Shown piece by piece: positions 31,308-39,679 of a stretch of DNA of 64,000 nucleotides. The notes beneath the pieces were generated by a model. The model was given only the letters and a program-made list of their open reading frames with translations, was not told the origin of the DNA and searched no databases. The translations under genes were made by a program, and so were the position numbers. This DNA is from Schaalia georgiae DSM 6843 (GTDB lineage Bacteria; Actinomycetota; Actinomycetes; Actinomycetales; Actinomycetaceae). The stretch is from the NCBI RefSeq assembly GCF_000429245.1, contig NZ_AUBM01000006.1:379051-443050 (forward strand), given 5' to 3'. Positions within the stretch are counted from its first letter, which is position 1. Every line of letters starts with the position of its first letter.

Positions 31308-31892
31308 GTGGGAAGTCGGAGGAGCAGGCCCCGAAAACAGAAGAAGCCCCAGTACCGGAGGTACCTGGTGGTGACCGAGGGCGTCACCGAGCGGGAGTAC
31401 TTGGAGCGCCTGCGTCAGCGCATCCGCAGCCGCCACGTCGCCCTCGACATCAAAGTCGGCGGCGGAGAGCCCTCGCGGGTGTTGAAGGAATGCAGGAAAG
31501 CACTCCGCGCGGAGAAGTACGACGGCGCCGTCATTGTCGTCGATGTCGATCAACACGCCGCACTCGACGCCGTTCTCACCGAGTGCCGGAGCAGCGGCAT
31601 CACCGCCATCGTCACCAACCCGTGCTTCGAGCTGTGGTTGCTCTGGCACAGCGAGGACCACCACGCCCACATCAACCCCAAAAAAGCGGGCGAACGGTTG
31701 AAGTCCCACAAGCACGGCTCCGGCCGGGACGGGAAGCACCTGGCAAAGGAGTTCCCCATCGAGGGCTACACCGCAGCCGCCGACCGTGCCCACCGCGCGT
31801 GGAACGGGCTCGCAGTCAACGAGCGGGGCCCCAATCCCTCTTCCGCAATGCCCTGGTTGATCGACCTACTGGAGAACGGGCCACAGGAATAG
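31308..31892 (+). CDS. RloB/AbiLii-type TOPRIM-like partner
   Basis: 194 aa. It has a basic N-terminus, then VVTEGVTEREYLERL (Glu at about 24), VIVVDVDQH (D79, D81) and NPCFELWLLWHSEDH (104-118), the RloB/TOPRIM-like motif series. The Glu and DxD positions are likely metal ligands of a nuclease-like centre. GTG 31308 begins 6 nt after the ATPase stop, with GGGGGAG before it. It is the presumed effector of the pair, acting on nucleic acid in infected cells; the target is unknown. Confidence 0.88.
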   Translation: MGSRRSRPRKQKKPQYRRYLVVTEGVTEREYLERLRQRIRSRHVALDIKVGGGEPSRVLKECRKALRAEKYDGAVIVVDVDQHAALDAVLTECRSSGITAIVTNPCFELWLLWHSEDHHAHINPKKAGERLKSHKHGSGRDGKHLAKEFPIEGYTAAADRAHRAWNGLAVNERGPNPSSAMPWLIDLLENGPQE

Positions 31893-32018
31893 TGCCTTGT
31901 CGTGCGCACGGACCTCTGCGCACGAGGTCATGCGGGCTGGCGCCACCTGCCCGCCCGGCCCCCGTCTACCCGGTCACGCGCGGGACCGCGGCGCGCGCTG
32001 CGGGCGTAGCGTTGGGGC

Positions 32019-32381
32019 ATGAGTGTTGTGCTGAAGCGCGTGTACGAGGACCCCTCCCCCGACGACGGCTACCGGGTGCTGGTGGACCGCCTGTGGCCCA
32101 GGGGCGTGCGCAAGGACGAGCTGGACTACGACGAGTGGGCGAAGGATGTGGCGCCATCGGCGGACCTGCGCAGGGCGTGGCACCACGGGGAGATCACCGA
32201 CAGCGCCTTCCGCCAGGAGTACGCCGCGCAGCTCGACGGGAACCCCAGTGTGGCGGCGCTGGCCGAACGGGCCCGCCGTGGGCGGGTCACCCTGTTGTTC
32301 GCCGCGAAGGACACCGCGCGCTCGCACGCGCACGTCCTGAAGGCGGCGATTGAGGCGGCCGGGGCCACAACCGCTGTGTGA
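32019..32381 (+). CDS. DUF488 family protein
   Basis: 120 aa. LKRVYEDPSPDDGYRVLVDRLWPRGV, then KRDE-like KDELDYDEWAKDVAPS, is the DUF488 signature. RRGRVTLLFAAKDTARSHA near the end carries the conserved rhodanese-like loop, here without a cysteine. The function is unknown. TAGCGT lies 6 nt before the ATG, indicating a leaderless mRNA. Confidence 0.9.
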   Translation: MSVVLKRVYEDPSPDDGYRVLVDRLWPRGVRKDELDYDEWAKDVAPSADLRRAWHHGEITDSAFRQEYAAQLDGNPSVAALAERARRGRVTLLFAAKDTARSHAHVLKAAIEAAGATTAV

Positions 32382-32411
32382 ACAGCGGCTCCGCCCGCTT
32401 CGCGGACGACT

Positions 32412-32559
32412 GCCCGCGGTCTCCCCCACCGTCGTGGGGATCCCCAGCGAGTCGGCGAGGATCTGCTGGGCGACGCCCGGGGTCTTGAAGAGCCCGCCAT
32501 GGGCGAAGAGCCTTTCGAGGACCACGCCCTCGCCGCGCAGGACATCCACTCCAACGCGC
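32412..32559 (-). repeat. 148-bp duplicated fragment of the FGGY kinase gene
   Basis: This stretch matches 32808-32955, inside the kinase gene, with only about two mismatches. It corresponds to the kinase segment ending GIPTTVGETAG. It lies just past the kinase stop codon in the same orientation. It encodes nothing complete and is a relic of a tandem duplication or recombination. The remainder of 32382-32597 shows no gene. Confidence 0.9.
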
Positions 32560-32597
32560 CGGGCGGCTGGAGGGCGGCCCCCGCCTCGGAACCCGCC

Positions 32598-34181
32598 TCA
32601 GTCGTGCGCGATAGCCCTCACCGCTCCCAGGCCGGACCGGTAGGACTCCAGGAAGCGCTCGTACCCGGCGACGCCCTGAGCGGTGGGCTCGCAGGTCGAG
32701 GCCCGCTCCTCGGTGAACACGCGGGAAGCCAGGTAGTCCGGCAGGGACAGGCCGTGGGAGTCGGCGGCGTAGCGCGCCAGGACGGCGATGCCCCACGCTC
32801 CGCCCTCGCCCGCGGTCTCCCCCACCGTCGTGGGGATCCCCAGCGAGTCGGCGAGGATCTGCTGGGCGACGCCCGGGGTCTTGAAGAGCCCGCCGTGGGC
32901 GAAGAGCCTTTCGAGGACCACGCCCTCGCCGCGCAGGACATCCACTCCGACGCGCATAGGCGCGAAGACCGTCATGAGTTGGACGCGGAAGGCGTTCGCC
33001 AGGGTGAAGGCCGCGTCCGGTGTGTGGGTGAACAGGGGGCGCGCTGACTCCAGGCCGAGCAGGGGCTCGCCGGAAAGAGTGTTGTAGGCCAGCAGGCCCC
33101 CTCCGTCCGCGTCACCGGTCATCGCATTGCCGTAGAGCAGGTCGTAGGCCCTGGGGACGGGGACCTCCGTGCCCGCCAGGCGCGCGAACTCGACGAACAG
33201 GGAAACCCACGCGTCGATCTCGGAGGAGCCGTTGTTGGAGTGGACCATCGCGACCGGCGAGCCATCGGGGGTGGTCACCATGTCGATCTCCATGTGGAGG
33301 TTGTCCAGCGCCTTCTCCAGGACGACCATGAGGAACACGGAAGTGCCGCAGGAGATGTTGCCGCTCTTGGGGGCGACCGCGTTGGTGGCGACCATTCCCG
33401 TCCCGGCGTCGCCCTCAGGCGGGCACAAGGGGATTCCGGGGAGCAGCGCCCCGGTCGGGTCGATCAGGAGCGCCCCCTCCTCGGTCAGGGCCCCCGCATC
33501 GTCGCCGGCGGACAGGACGGTCGGCAGGAGTTTCTCGAGGTCCCAAGGCACCAGGCGGTCGACCAGGTTCGCGTAGGCGGACAGGCACCGCGCGTCGTAG
33601 GAGCCGGTGGCGGGGTCGATGGGGAACATGCCGGAGGCGTCGCCGACGCCCAGGACGTGGCGGCCGGTGAGCTGCTCGTGGACCCATCCGGCCAGCGTGT
33701 TGATGGAGGCGACGCGCATGACGTGGGTCTCGCCCGAGCAGATCGTCTGGTGGAGGTGGGCGACGGACCAGCGCAGGGGGATGTTGACGCCGAAGAGCTC
33801 GGACAGCTCGGCCGCGGCCTCGGCGGTGTTGGTGTTGCGCCAAGTGCGGAACTGGGCGAGCTGGCGCCCTTCCGCGTCGAAGGCCAGGTAGCCGTGCATC
33901 ATCCCGGAGACGCCGATGGAGCCGTAGGTGGTCGGCGTGAGCCCGTACTTGTCGCGCACTTCGCCGACCAGCGACGCGTAGGCGCCGCGCAGCCCCGCGC
34001 GGACCTCGTCGAGGGAGTAGGACCACAGGCCGTCGTCGAGGCGGCTCTCCCAGCCGTGCGAGCCCGAGGCGAGGACCTGGTGGTCGGGTCCGATCAGAAC
34101 GGCTTTGATGCGGGTGGAGCCGAATTCGATTCCGAGGGCGGTGCCGCCGCCCTCGATGAGCGCTTTCGCGTCGGTGGTCAC
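32598..34181 (-). CDS. FGGY-family carbohydrate kinase
   Basis: 527 aa. The N-terminal ATPase domain starts ALGIEFGSTRIKAVLIGPD, where the phosphate-1 loop has Glu in place of the usual Asp of the DxGT motif. VSGMMHGYLAFD and the C-terminal domain motifs SCGTSVFLMVV and GEGGAWGIAVLARY follow. It is close to a clade often labelled xylulokinase or L-ribulokinase-like; the sugar is not certain. GTG 34181 is chosen because GGAGG sits 5 nt upstream. A LacI-type operator (34238-34251) lies in the upstream region, pointing to sugar-dependent control. No cognate isomerase or transporter is nearby. Confidence 0.88.
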   Translation of the reverse strand: MTTDAKALIEGGGTALGIEFGSTRIKAVLIGPDHQVLASGSHGWESRLDDGLWSYSLDEVRAGLRGAYASLVGEVRDKYGLTPTTYGSIGVSGMMHGYLAFDAEGRQLAQFRTWRNTNTAEAAAELSELFGVNIPLRWSVAHLHQTICSGETHVMRVASINTLAGWVHEQLTGRHVLGVGDASGMFPIDPATGSYDARCLSAYANLVDRLVPWDLEKLLPTVLSAGDDAGALTEEGALLIDPTGALLPGIPLCPPEGDAGTGMVATNAVAPKSGNISCGTSVFLMVVLEKALDNLHMEIDMVTTPDGSPVAMVHSNNGSSEIDAWVSLFVEFARLAGTEVPVPRAYDLLYGNAMTGDADGGGLLAYNTLSGEPLLGLESARPLFTHTPDAAFTLANAFRVQLMTVFAPMRVGVDVLRGEGVVLERLFAHGGLFKTPGVAQQILADSLGIPTTVGETAGEGGAWGIAVLARYAADSHGLSLPDYLASRVFTEERASTCEPTAQGVAGYERFLESYRSGLGAVRAIAHD

Positions 34182-34237
34182 TGTGTCCTCCGTGGTCGTC
34201 GTTGACAAGGCCGGGGCGGGTCCCCGGGAAAGTCTGC

Positions 34238-34251
34238 TGTTAACGATAACA
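34238..34251. promoter_or_regulatory. LacI/GalR-type operator upstream of the sugar kinase
   Basis: TGTTAACGATAACA: TGTTA and TAACA arms around ACGA, 14 bp, with the central CG typical of LacI/GalR-family sites. It lies about 57-70 nt before the kinase start. No LacI-family gene is in the window. Confidence 0.55.
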
Positions 34252-34373
34252 CCAAGAACGCGGCACCGATAGATTCGCGGAAAGCAGCTCAGGGGAGCCC
34301 TGCGGGGGCGGGTCGCACCAGCAGCGCGCACCGGGACACCCGGACCGCGCCTTCACGATCATGGGTGAATGGC

Positions 34374-35297
34374 TCAGCGCTCCCCGTCCGCCCCGCAGCG
34401 CTCCAGGACCACCCGCATGACGGCAGCGGCCCCGTCGTTCTCGACAGCGGCGGTCACATGGTCGGCGCAGGCGCGCACCTCCTCGATGGCACCGCCCATC
34501 GCAGCGCCGAAGAACGCCCACTCGATCATCGCGATGTCGTTGGTCCCGTCCCCCACCGCGACAGTGCCGTCCCGGGGGACTCCCAGCCGCGAGCGCAACC
34601 ACTCCAGAGCGCTGGCCTTCGTGGCGCCCAGGGGGCTGATGTCCGCCCACGAGGTCCATCCGACGAAGACCTCGTAGCGGTCGGCGGCGCTCAGGGAGTG
34701 GATGGCGCGGTCGAACTCCTCGCGCCCCATCCCGGGCGCCCGGACGACGAGCTTGGGGGTCGGGGTGGAGCGCATGCGCTCGAGCGGTATGATCTCGGAC
34801 TCCTGCTCCAGCTCCCCGGGCGGGAAGGGCGCGGACAGCAGGCGCTTGGCCCCGGGGACCGCGGAGTAGAAGACCACTTCCGGCATCGCCTCCAGGGCGG
34901 AGTCGATCAAGGGCGCGGGGTCGAGGAACTCCTGCCGCACCACCTCCACCCCTCCCCCGCTCACCCGCAGGACGGTGGCGCCGTTGTTGCACACGACCCA
35001 TCCGTCGGTGAAGCCGAGCTCGTCGAGCACTTCGAACATCTCGTCCTCGGGGGCACGGCCCGACGCGATGACGACCTGGGCGCCCGCCCCGGCGAGCTCC
35101 CGGATCCCGGCGCGCACGTGGTGGGAGGCCCCCCGGGGGGTGAGGACCGTCCCGTCGATGTCGAGGGCCACCATCACTTTGCCCGCCTCGCGGGGGAAGG
35201 CGGGGGGCAGGGCGCGGCGGGCCTCGTCGACGACCTCGGCGAACGGCCGGGTCGGCTCGTCGGATCCGGGCACCGTCAGGAAGGACGCCTCGGCCAT
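34374..35297 (-). CDS. HAD-superfamily phosphatase (Cof/IIB type)
   Basis: 307 aa. Motif I is VALDIDGTVLTPRG with the nucleophile Asp in DIDGT. Motif II lies near VVIASGR, and motif IV is VAVGDGTNDIAMIEWA. The large C2B cap domain between them marks the Cof subfamily of sugar-phosphate and phosphorylated-cofactor phosphatases. It starts 1 nt after the serS stop, so it shares the serS transcript; the serS-HAD pairing is common in actinobacteria. The substrate is unknown. Confidence 0.92.
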   Translation of the reverse strand: MAEASFLTVPGSDEPTRPFAEVVDEARRALPPAFPREAGKVMVALDIDGTVLTPRGASHHVRAGIRELAGAGAQVVIASGRAPEDEMFEVLDELGFTDGWVVCNNGATVLRVSGGGVEVVRQEFLDPAPLIDSALEAMPEVVFYSAVPGAKRLLSAPFPPGELEQESEIIPLERMRSTPTPKLVVRAPGMGREEFDRAIHSLSAADRYEVFVGWTSWADISPLGATKASALEWLRSRLGVPRDGTVAVGDGTNDIAMIEWAFFGAAMGGAIEEVRACADHVTAAVENDGAAAVMRVVLERCGADGER

Positions 35298-35298
35298 G

Positions 35299-36573
35299 TC
35301 AGCGCACCGGCTCGAGCGCTTCGACGCCGCCCAGGTAGGGGCGCATCGCCTCGGGCACACGGATGGAGCCGTCGGGGCGCTGGTGGTTCTCCAGGAGGGC
35401 GACCAGCCAGCGCGTAGTGGCCAACGTGCCGTTGAGAGTGGCGACGGGGGCCGTGCCGCCCTCGCGGCGCTCGCGGATGCCCAGGCGGCGGGCCTGGAAG
35501 GTCGTGCAGTTCGAGGTCGAGGTGACCTCCATGTAGCGCTCCTGGGTGGGCAGCCACGCCTCGCAGTCGAATTTGCGGGCGGCGGAAGTCCCCAAGTCGC
35601 CGGCGGCCGTGTCGATGACGCGGTAGGGCAGCTCGGCCTTGGCCAGCATCTCCTCCTCCCACGCCAGGAAGCGCATGTGCTCGGCCTCGGCGTCCTCGGG
35701 GCGGCAGTAGCTGAACATCTCGGCCTTGTTGAACTGGTGGACGCGGATGATGCCGCGCGTGTCCTTGCCCGCGGCTCCCGCCTCGCGCCTGTAGCACGTG
35801 GACCATCCGAGGTAGCGCTTGGGGCCGTCGCCCAGGTCCAGGATCTCGTCCGCGTGGTAACCGGCCAGGGCGACCTCGGAGGTGCCCGTCAGGTAGAGGT
35901 CGTCGGCGGGCAGGTAGTAGATCTCGTCGGAGTGCTCGCCCAGGAAGCCCGTGCCGCCCATGATCTGGGGGGACACCAGGGTCGGGGTCATCATCGGGAC
36001 GAACCCGGCCCGGTGGGCCTGGTCGAGGGCCATCGACATGAGCGCGAGCTCCAGGCGGGCGCCGACGCCCTTGAGGTAGTAGAAGCGCGCGCCCGACACC
36101 TTCGCGCCGCGTTTCATGTCGATCGCATCCAGCCCCTCGCCCAGGGCGAGGTGGTCCTTCGGCTCGAAGCCCTCAGCCGCGAAGTCGCGGGGGGCGGGCC
36201 CCTCGTGGCGCAGCACGGCGTAGTCGTCCTCGCCGCCGCGGGGGACGCCGTCGAGCACCAGGTTGGGCAGTTGGCGCGCGAGGCGGTCGGCCTCGGCGTC
36301 GGCGGCGCCCGCCCGGGCCTCGGCGGCCTTGACCTGTTCGGCGAGCTCTTTGGCCTTGGCGAGGATCGCGGGGCGCTCCTCCTTGGAGGCCCGTCCGACG
36401 GACTTGGAGACTTCCTTCTGGGTGGCGCGCAGGGATTCGAACTCCTGCAATGCCCCTCGGCGCTTCGCGTCGGCTTCGATGATCTCATCGACGAGGCCGG
36501 GGTCGGCTCCGCGGGCGCGCTGGGAGTCTCTGGCGGGTTCGGGGTTCTCACGCAGTGCACGCACATCAATCAT
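35299..36573 (-). CDS. serS: seryl-tRNA synthetase
   Basis: 424 aa, class II synthetase. It has an N-terminal coiled-coil arm (about 25-110) for tRNA-Ser binding, then motif 1 region [24 protein letters not shown]. Motif 2 is [24 protein letters not shown], and motif 3 is [25 protein letters not shown] (reverse strand, 36585-36580) is 6 nt before the ATG, predicting a leaderless transcript. It is followed directly by the HAD phosphatase gene. Confidence 0.97.
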   Translation of the reverse strand: MIDVRALRENPEPARDSQRARGADPGLVDEIIEADAKRRGALQEFESLRATQKEVSKSVGRASKEERPAILAKAKELAEQVKAAEARAGAADAEADRLARQLPNLVLDGVPRGGEDDYAVLRHEGPAPRDFAAEGFEPKDHLALGEGLDAIDMKRGAKVSGARFYYLKGVGARLELALMSMALDQAHRAGFVPMMTPTLVSPQIMGGTGFLGEHSDEIYYLPADDLYLTGTSEVALAGYHADEILDLGDGPKRYLGWSTCYRREAGAAGKDTRGIIRVHQFNKAEMFSYCRPEDAEAEHMRFLAWEEEMLAKAELPYRVIDTAAGDLGTSAARKFDCEAWLPTQERYMEVTSTSNCTTFQARRLGIRERREGGTAPVATLNGTLATTRWLVALLENHQRPDGSIRVPEAMRPYLGGVEALEPVR

Positions 36574-36847
36574 GCACTCATCCTAGGCCACCCGGCGGCG
36601 ATCCCCGGTGCGGGCCCCTCCGGCCCCGGGGCGCTTGGGCGCCCCGCCGGAGGGGGCGTTCGGATCCCCGCCCCTATGGCTTACCTGCTGGTAACCACGA
36701 GCATTCCGCGAGTTATGGTCAACTCTTGAAACGGTGTGTACTCCGCACCACAGTTATCCACCCTTGGTGTGTAATCCTGTGGACGACGGCCACGCGCCGT
36801 CAGCGGCCATCCCCGCAGGAGGCCCGCCCCACGGCTACTCTGGGCGC
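36574..36847. promoter_or_regulatory. divergent control region of serS and the lipid kinase gene
   Basis: 274 bp between divergent genes. It contains the two leaderless -10 boxes (TAGGAT for serS, TACTCT at 36836-36841 for the kinase). A 12-bp near-repeat, GGTGTGTANTCC, occurs at 36733 and 36766. CCACAG/CTGTGG arms bracket TTATCCACC at 36754. No gene is seen in it. Confidence 0.45.
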
Positions 36848-38245
36848 ATGAACATTCCCAAGTGGTTAGTCGCGGCTGTCCTGGGCGCCGGTGCCGTCGG
36901 GGCCGGGCGCGCGGCCGTTGCCCTGGCGAGACGGGCGAGGAGGCGCTCGGCGCTCTCGGTCCCCTCTCCCCCCGCCGACCCCGCCGAGGGGCTCTTGCGC
37001 CCCTGGATCATCATGAACCCCTCGAAGCACGAGGACCCCGCGGCGTTCCGCGCGCTCGTGGACCGCGCCGCGATGGACCTGGGCGCCGGCCCGCCCCACT
37101 GGTTGGAGACCACGCGGGAGGACCCCGGGGCGGGGCAGGCCGTGGAGGCCGTCTCACGGGGAGCGGCCATCGTGATCGCGGCGGGCGGCGACGGCACGGT
37201 GCGCGCGGTCGCCGCAGGCATGGCGGGGTCGGGCGTGCGCATGGGGATCCTGCCGGTGGGGACGGGGAACGTCCTGGCGGGCAACCTCGGGCTCCCCGAC
37301 GACCCGGCCGCCGCGATGGCGGTCGCCCTGGGCGAGTACCACCGCAACGTCGACCTCACGTGGGTGCGCCTCGACGGGGTCGAGGATGCGTCCCCCCTGC
37401 CCGCCGAGGGCGGCCTCGTGCTCGCGGCCCACGCGGCCCGTCCCCCGGAACCGGAGCCCGCGCCGCTATCCGGCTCCCCCGGCCCCGCGATCGAACCGGA
37501 CGGCCCCGGCCGCCCTTCGGAGGCGGACCCCGCTCCCGGACCGGGGGACGGGGCGCCCGTGCCGGCGCCCGACGGAACCGGGCTCGGTCCCAACGGCGCG
37601 ACGCCCCTGCCCGCACCGGACGAGTACGCGTGCGCCGTCGTGGCGGGCATGGGATTCGATGGGCAGACCATGGCGGGCACGCACGCCGCGCTCAAGAAGC
37701 AGTTCGGGTGGATCGCCTACGTCCTGGCGGGCCTGGGCTCCATCGGAGCGCCCCGCCTGCGCGCCCAGCTCACGCTGCGCAGCCCCGAGGCGCGCGAGAG
37801 CGCGCCCATCGACCCCGGGGACTCCCTGGTCGGCACTCCGAGGGGCGACGATGAGGTGACGCGCGTGGAGGCGCGCTCAGTGATGTTCGCGAACTGCGGG
37901 GAGCTGAAATTCGTGCTGCTGGCCCCTGATGCGAACCTCAGCGACGGTCTGATCGACGTGATCGCAGTCGACGCCCAGGCGGGGCTGCTGGGTTGGGCGG
38001 ATGTCACCTGGAAGTTCTTGGGGCAGCTGGTGGGGCTGCGGCCGCTGAACCTGCCGGTATCGACGGGAACGGTGGCGTTCCGCCAGGCGCGGGGCGCGTC
38101 GGTGGTCGCGCAGACCGCGCAAGCGGTCCAGGTCGATGGTGACGCACTGGGGACCGCGCGCACGATGCGGGTGAGGATTCAGCCCGACGCCCTCGACGTG
38201 GCGGTTCCAGCTGAGAGGACGTGGATGGAGCTCCTCCCCGGATAG
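36848..38245 (+). CDS. diacylglycerol/sphingosine-kinase-like lipid kinase
   Basis: 465 aa. A membrane segment near the N-terminus (WLVAAVLGAGAVGAGRAAVAL) is followed by a DAGK catalytic domain. WIIMNPSKHEDPAAF is its first strand, and AAGGDGTVRAVAAGMAG carries the ATP-binding GGDGT (about 110). LPVGTGNVLAGNLGLP comes next. The domain is interrupted by an insertion of about 70 Pro/Gly/Asp-rich residues (about 185-255), after which it resumes at YACAVVAGMGFDGQTM. The product probably phosphorylates a lipid at the membrane. TACTCT is 6 nt before the ATG (leaderless). Confidence 0.9.
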   Translation: MNIPKWLVAAVLGAGAVGAGRAAVALARRARRRSALSVPSPPADPAEGLLRPWIIMNPSKHEDPAAFRALVDRAAMDLGAGPPHWLETTREDPGAGQAVEAVSRGAAIVIAAGGDGTVRAVAAGMAGSGVRMGILPVGTGNVLAGNLGLPDDPAAAMAVALGEYHRNVDLTWVRLDGVEDASPLPAEGGLVLAAHAARPPEPEPAPLSGSPGPAIEPDGPGRPSEADPAPGPGDGAPVPAPDGTGLGPNGATPLPAPDEYACAVVAGMGFDGQTMAGTHAALKKQFGWIAYVLAGLGSIGAPRLRAQLTLRSPEARESAPIDPGDSLVGTPRGDDEVTRVEARSVMFANCGELKFVLLAPDANLSDGLIDVIAVDAQAGLLGWADVTWKFLGQLVGLRPLNLPVSTGTVAFRQARGASVVAQTAQAVQVDGDALGTARTMRVRIQPDALDVAVPAERTWMELLPG

Positions 38246-38346
38246 GGGGCCGCAGGGCCCGGGGGACGCCACAGGGCCAGGGGGCGTCGCCCTCCGGGCC
38301 GACGGCGGCCACCGGCACGGACGCCGACGCGCGTTATCGGCACCAG

Positions 38347-38378
38347 CGCGCGTTATAACCCCCTCACGGTGTCGACAA
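38347..38378. repeat. GTTATAAC-centred element, inverted copy of the one at 24741-24772
   Basis: CGCGCGTTATAACCCCCTC, A, CGGTGTCGACAA: reverse complement of 24741-24772 with one mismatch over 32 bp. It lies between the convergent lipid kinase gene and pheA and contains one GTCGAC (38371). The rest of 38246-38491 is non-coding. Confidence 0.9.
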
Positions 38379-38439
38379 GGCGCGTCCGCACTCGCACCCG
38401 GGCGCGCCGCCCCGGTAGCGGCCCCCTTATCCGCCGGAT

Positions 38440-38531
38440 GAGCGGCCAGTCGGGGGCGGCACCACCGTCCCCGGGACAGCGCGCCGATCCCCTACCGCGG
38501 CGCGAGCGGCCAGTCGGGGGCGGCACCACCG
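38440..38531. repeat. 28-bp direct repeat across the pheA 3' end
   Basis: GAGCGGCCAGTCGGGGGCGG plus 8 further identical bases occurs at 38440-38467 and 38504-38531. The second copy encodes the GAAPDWPLA tail of PheA; the first lies beyond its stop. Confidence 0.9.
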
Positions 38532-39505
38532 CGTTTGCCTGTGCCGTCCCCTCCGCGCAGCAGGTCTGCCACCCATGCCCGCCCAGCGCGGAAGTCATCG
38601 TCGGCGGTGCCCGGCAGGATCGTGGGCCGTATGGCGTCGATCCGGGGGTAGGAGCCCATGAAGCGCACCTCCGGCGAGTACCTGTGCAGGCCGACCAGGG
38701 CCGCTTGGACGCGCTCCTCGCGGATGTGCCCCACGATGTCGATGCTGAACGTGTAATTCCCCAGTCCGTCCCCGCTGGGGCGCGACTCGATGCGCGACAG
38801 ATCAACGCCCCTCACCGCGAACTGCTCGAGCAGGGTGAGCAGCGCCCCCGACTCGTTGACGGGCAGCGCCACTTGAATGGTCGTCTTGTCGGCACCAGTG
38901 GGGGCGGGCAGGGCGCCGGGGCGCGAGACGAGGACGAAGCGCGTGACCGCTCCGGGGTTGTCGGCGACATCGGTGTGGAGCGCCTCGAGGCCGTAGGTGG
39001 ACACGGAGATCGCATTGCACAGCGCCGCGTCGAAGGAGGCGTCCCCCTCGGAGAGCAGCTGCGCGGCGGCGGCCGTGGACGTGGCGGGAACGTGGACCAC
39101 TCCGGGGAAGGTCTCCTCCAGCCAGTTGCGGCACTGCGCCCACGCGTGGGGGTGGGTGCCGATACGGCTGATGTCCTCGGCGCGCGTGCCGGGCCGGACG
39201 GCCAGTTGGAAGACGACGGAGACCACCATCTCGGCCACGATCACCAGGGGATCCCCGTGCGAGAGGGAGTCGAGGGTGGCGTTGACGCCCCCTTCGATGG
39301 AGTTCTCGATGGGGACGACGGCGCGGTCCGCCTCGCCCCGCCGCACCGCCGTGAGCGCCTGGGGAGCGCTTGTCATGGGGATGAGCTCTGCTCCAGCGGG
39401 GGCGATCTGGTGGACGGCCTGCTCGGTGAAGGTCCCGAAGGGCCCCAGGAACGCGATGGCCATGTTCTCGCCGATGGGGGCCCGGCCCGGGATGAAGGTC
39501 GTCAT
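38492..39505 (-). CDS. pheA: prephenate dehydratase
   Basis: 337 aa, monofunctional. The PDT domain starts IAFLGPFGTFTEQAV and has VVPIENSIEGGVNATLDSL and, later, TRFVLVSRPG, where the catalytic Thr-Arg-Phe (TRF) motif stands. A C-terminal ACT domain begins VALPVNESGALLTLLEQFA and contains GVDLSRIESRPSGDGLGNYTF, the Phe-binding ESRP signature for feedback inhibition. It makes phenylpyruvate from prephenate; the aminotransferase at 14003-15058 could complete Phe synthesis. TACCCT (reverse strand, 39518-39513) is 7 nt before ATG 39505; an internal ATG at 39463 would fit the domain start as well. Confidence 0.96.
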   Translation of the reverse strand: MTTFIPGRAPIGENMAIAFLGPFGTFTEQAVHQIAPAGAELIPMTSAPQALTAVRRGEADRAVVPIENSIEGGVNATLDSLSHGDPLVIVAEMVVSVVFQLAVRPGTRAEDISRIGTHPHAWAQCRNWLEETFPGVVHVPATSTAAAAQLLSEGDASFDAALCNAISVSTYGLEALHTDVADNPGAVTRFVLVSRPGALPAPTGADKTTIQVALPVNESGALLTLLEQFAVRGVDLSRIESRPSGDGLGNYTFSIDIVGHIREERVQAALVGLHRYSPEVRFMGSYPRIDAIRPTILPGTADDDFRAGRAWVADLLRGGDGTGKRGGAAPDWPLAPR

Positions 39506-39679
39506 GGGGCTCAGGGTAGCGAGCGGCCGGGGCGGGTGCGCGGGGGCGTCTGACCCGTGGGCACCGGTCCCAGGAGCAGCCGCACGAGGACACCGGAGCG
39601 CCTGCTCGAGGGCACAGAGGCGGCCCTGCGAGAAGGCGGTGGGGCCGCGCCGCCCGGGGCCGCCCGGAGGCGGGGCCGA

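Noticed and set aside
36754-36762. DnaA-box-like TTATCCACC between serS and the lipid kinase gene, with TGTGGAC nearby
   Set aside because: A single imperfect box without a cluster, AT-rich unwinding element or dnaA/dnaN neighbours does not support a replication origin.
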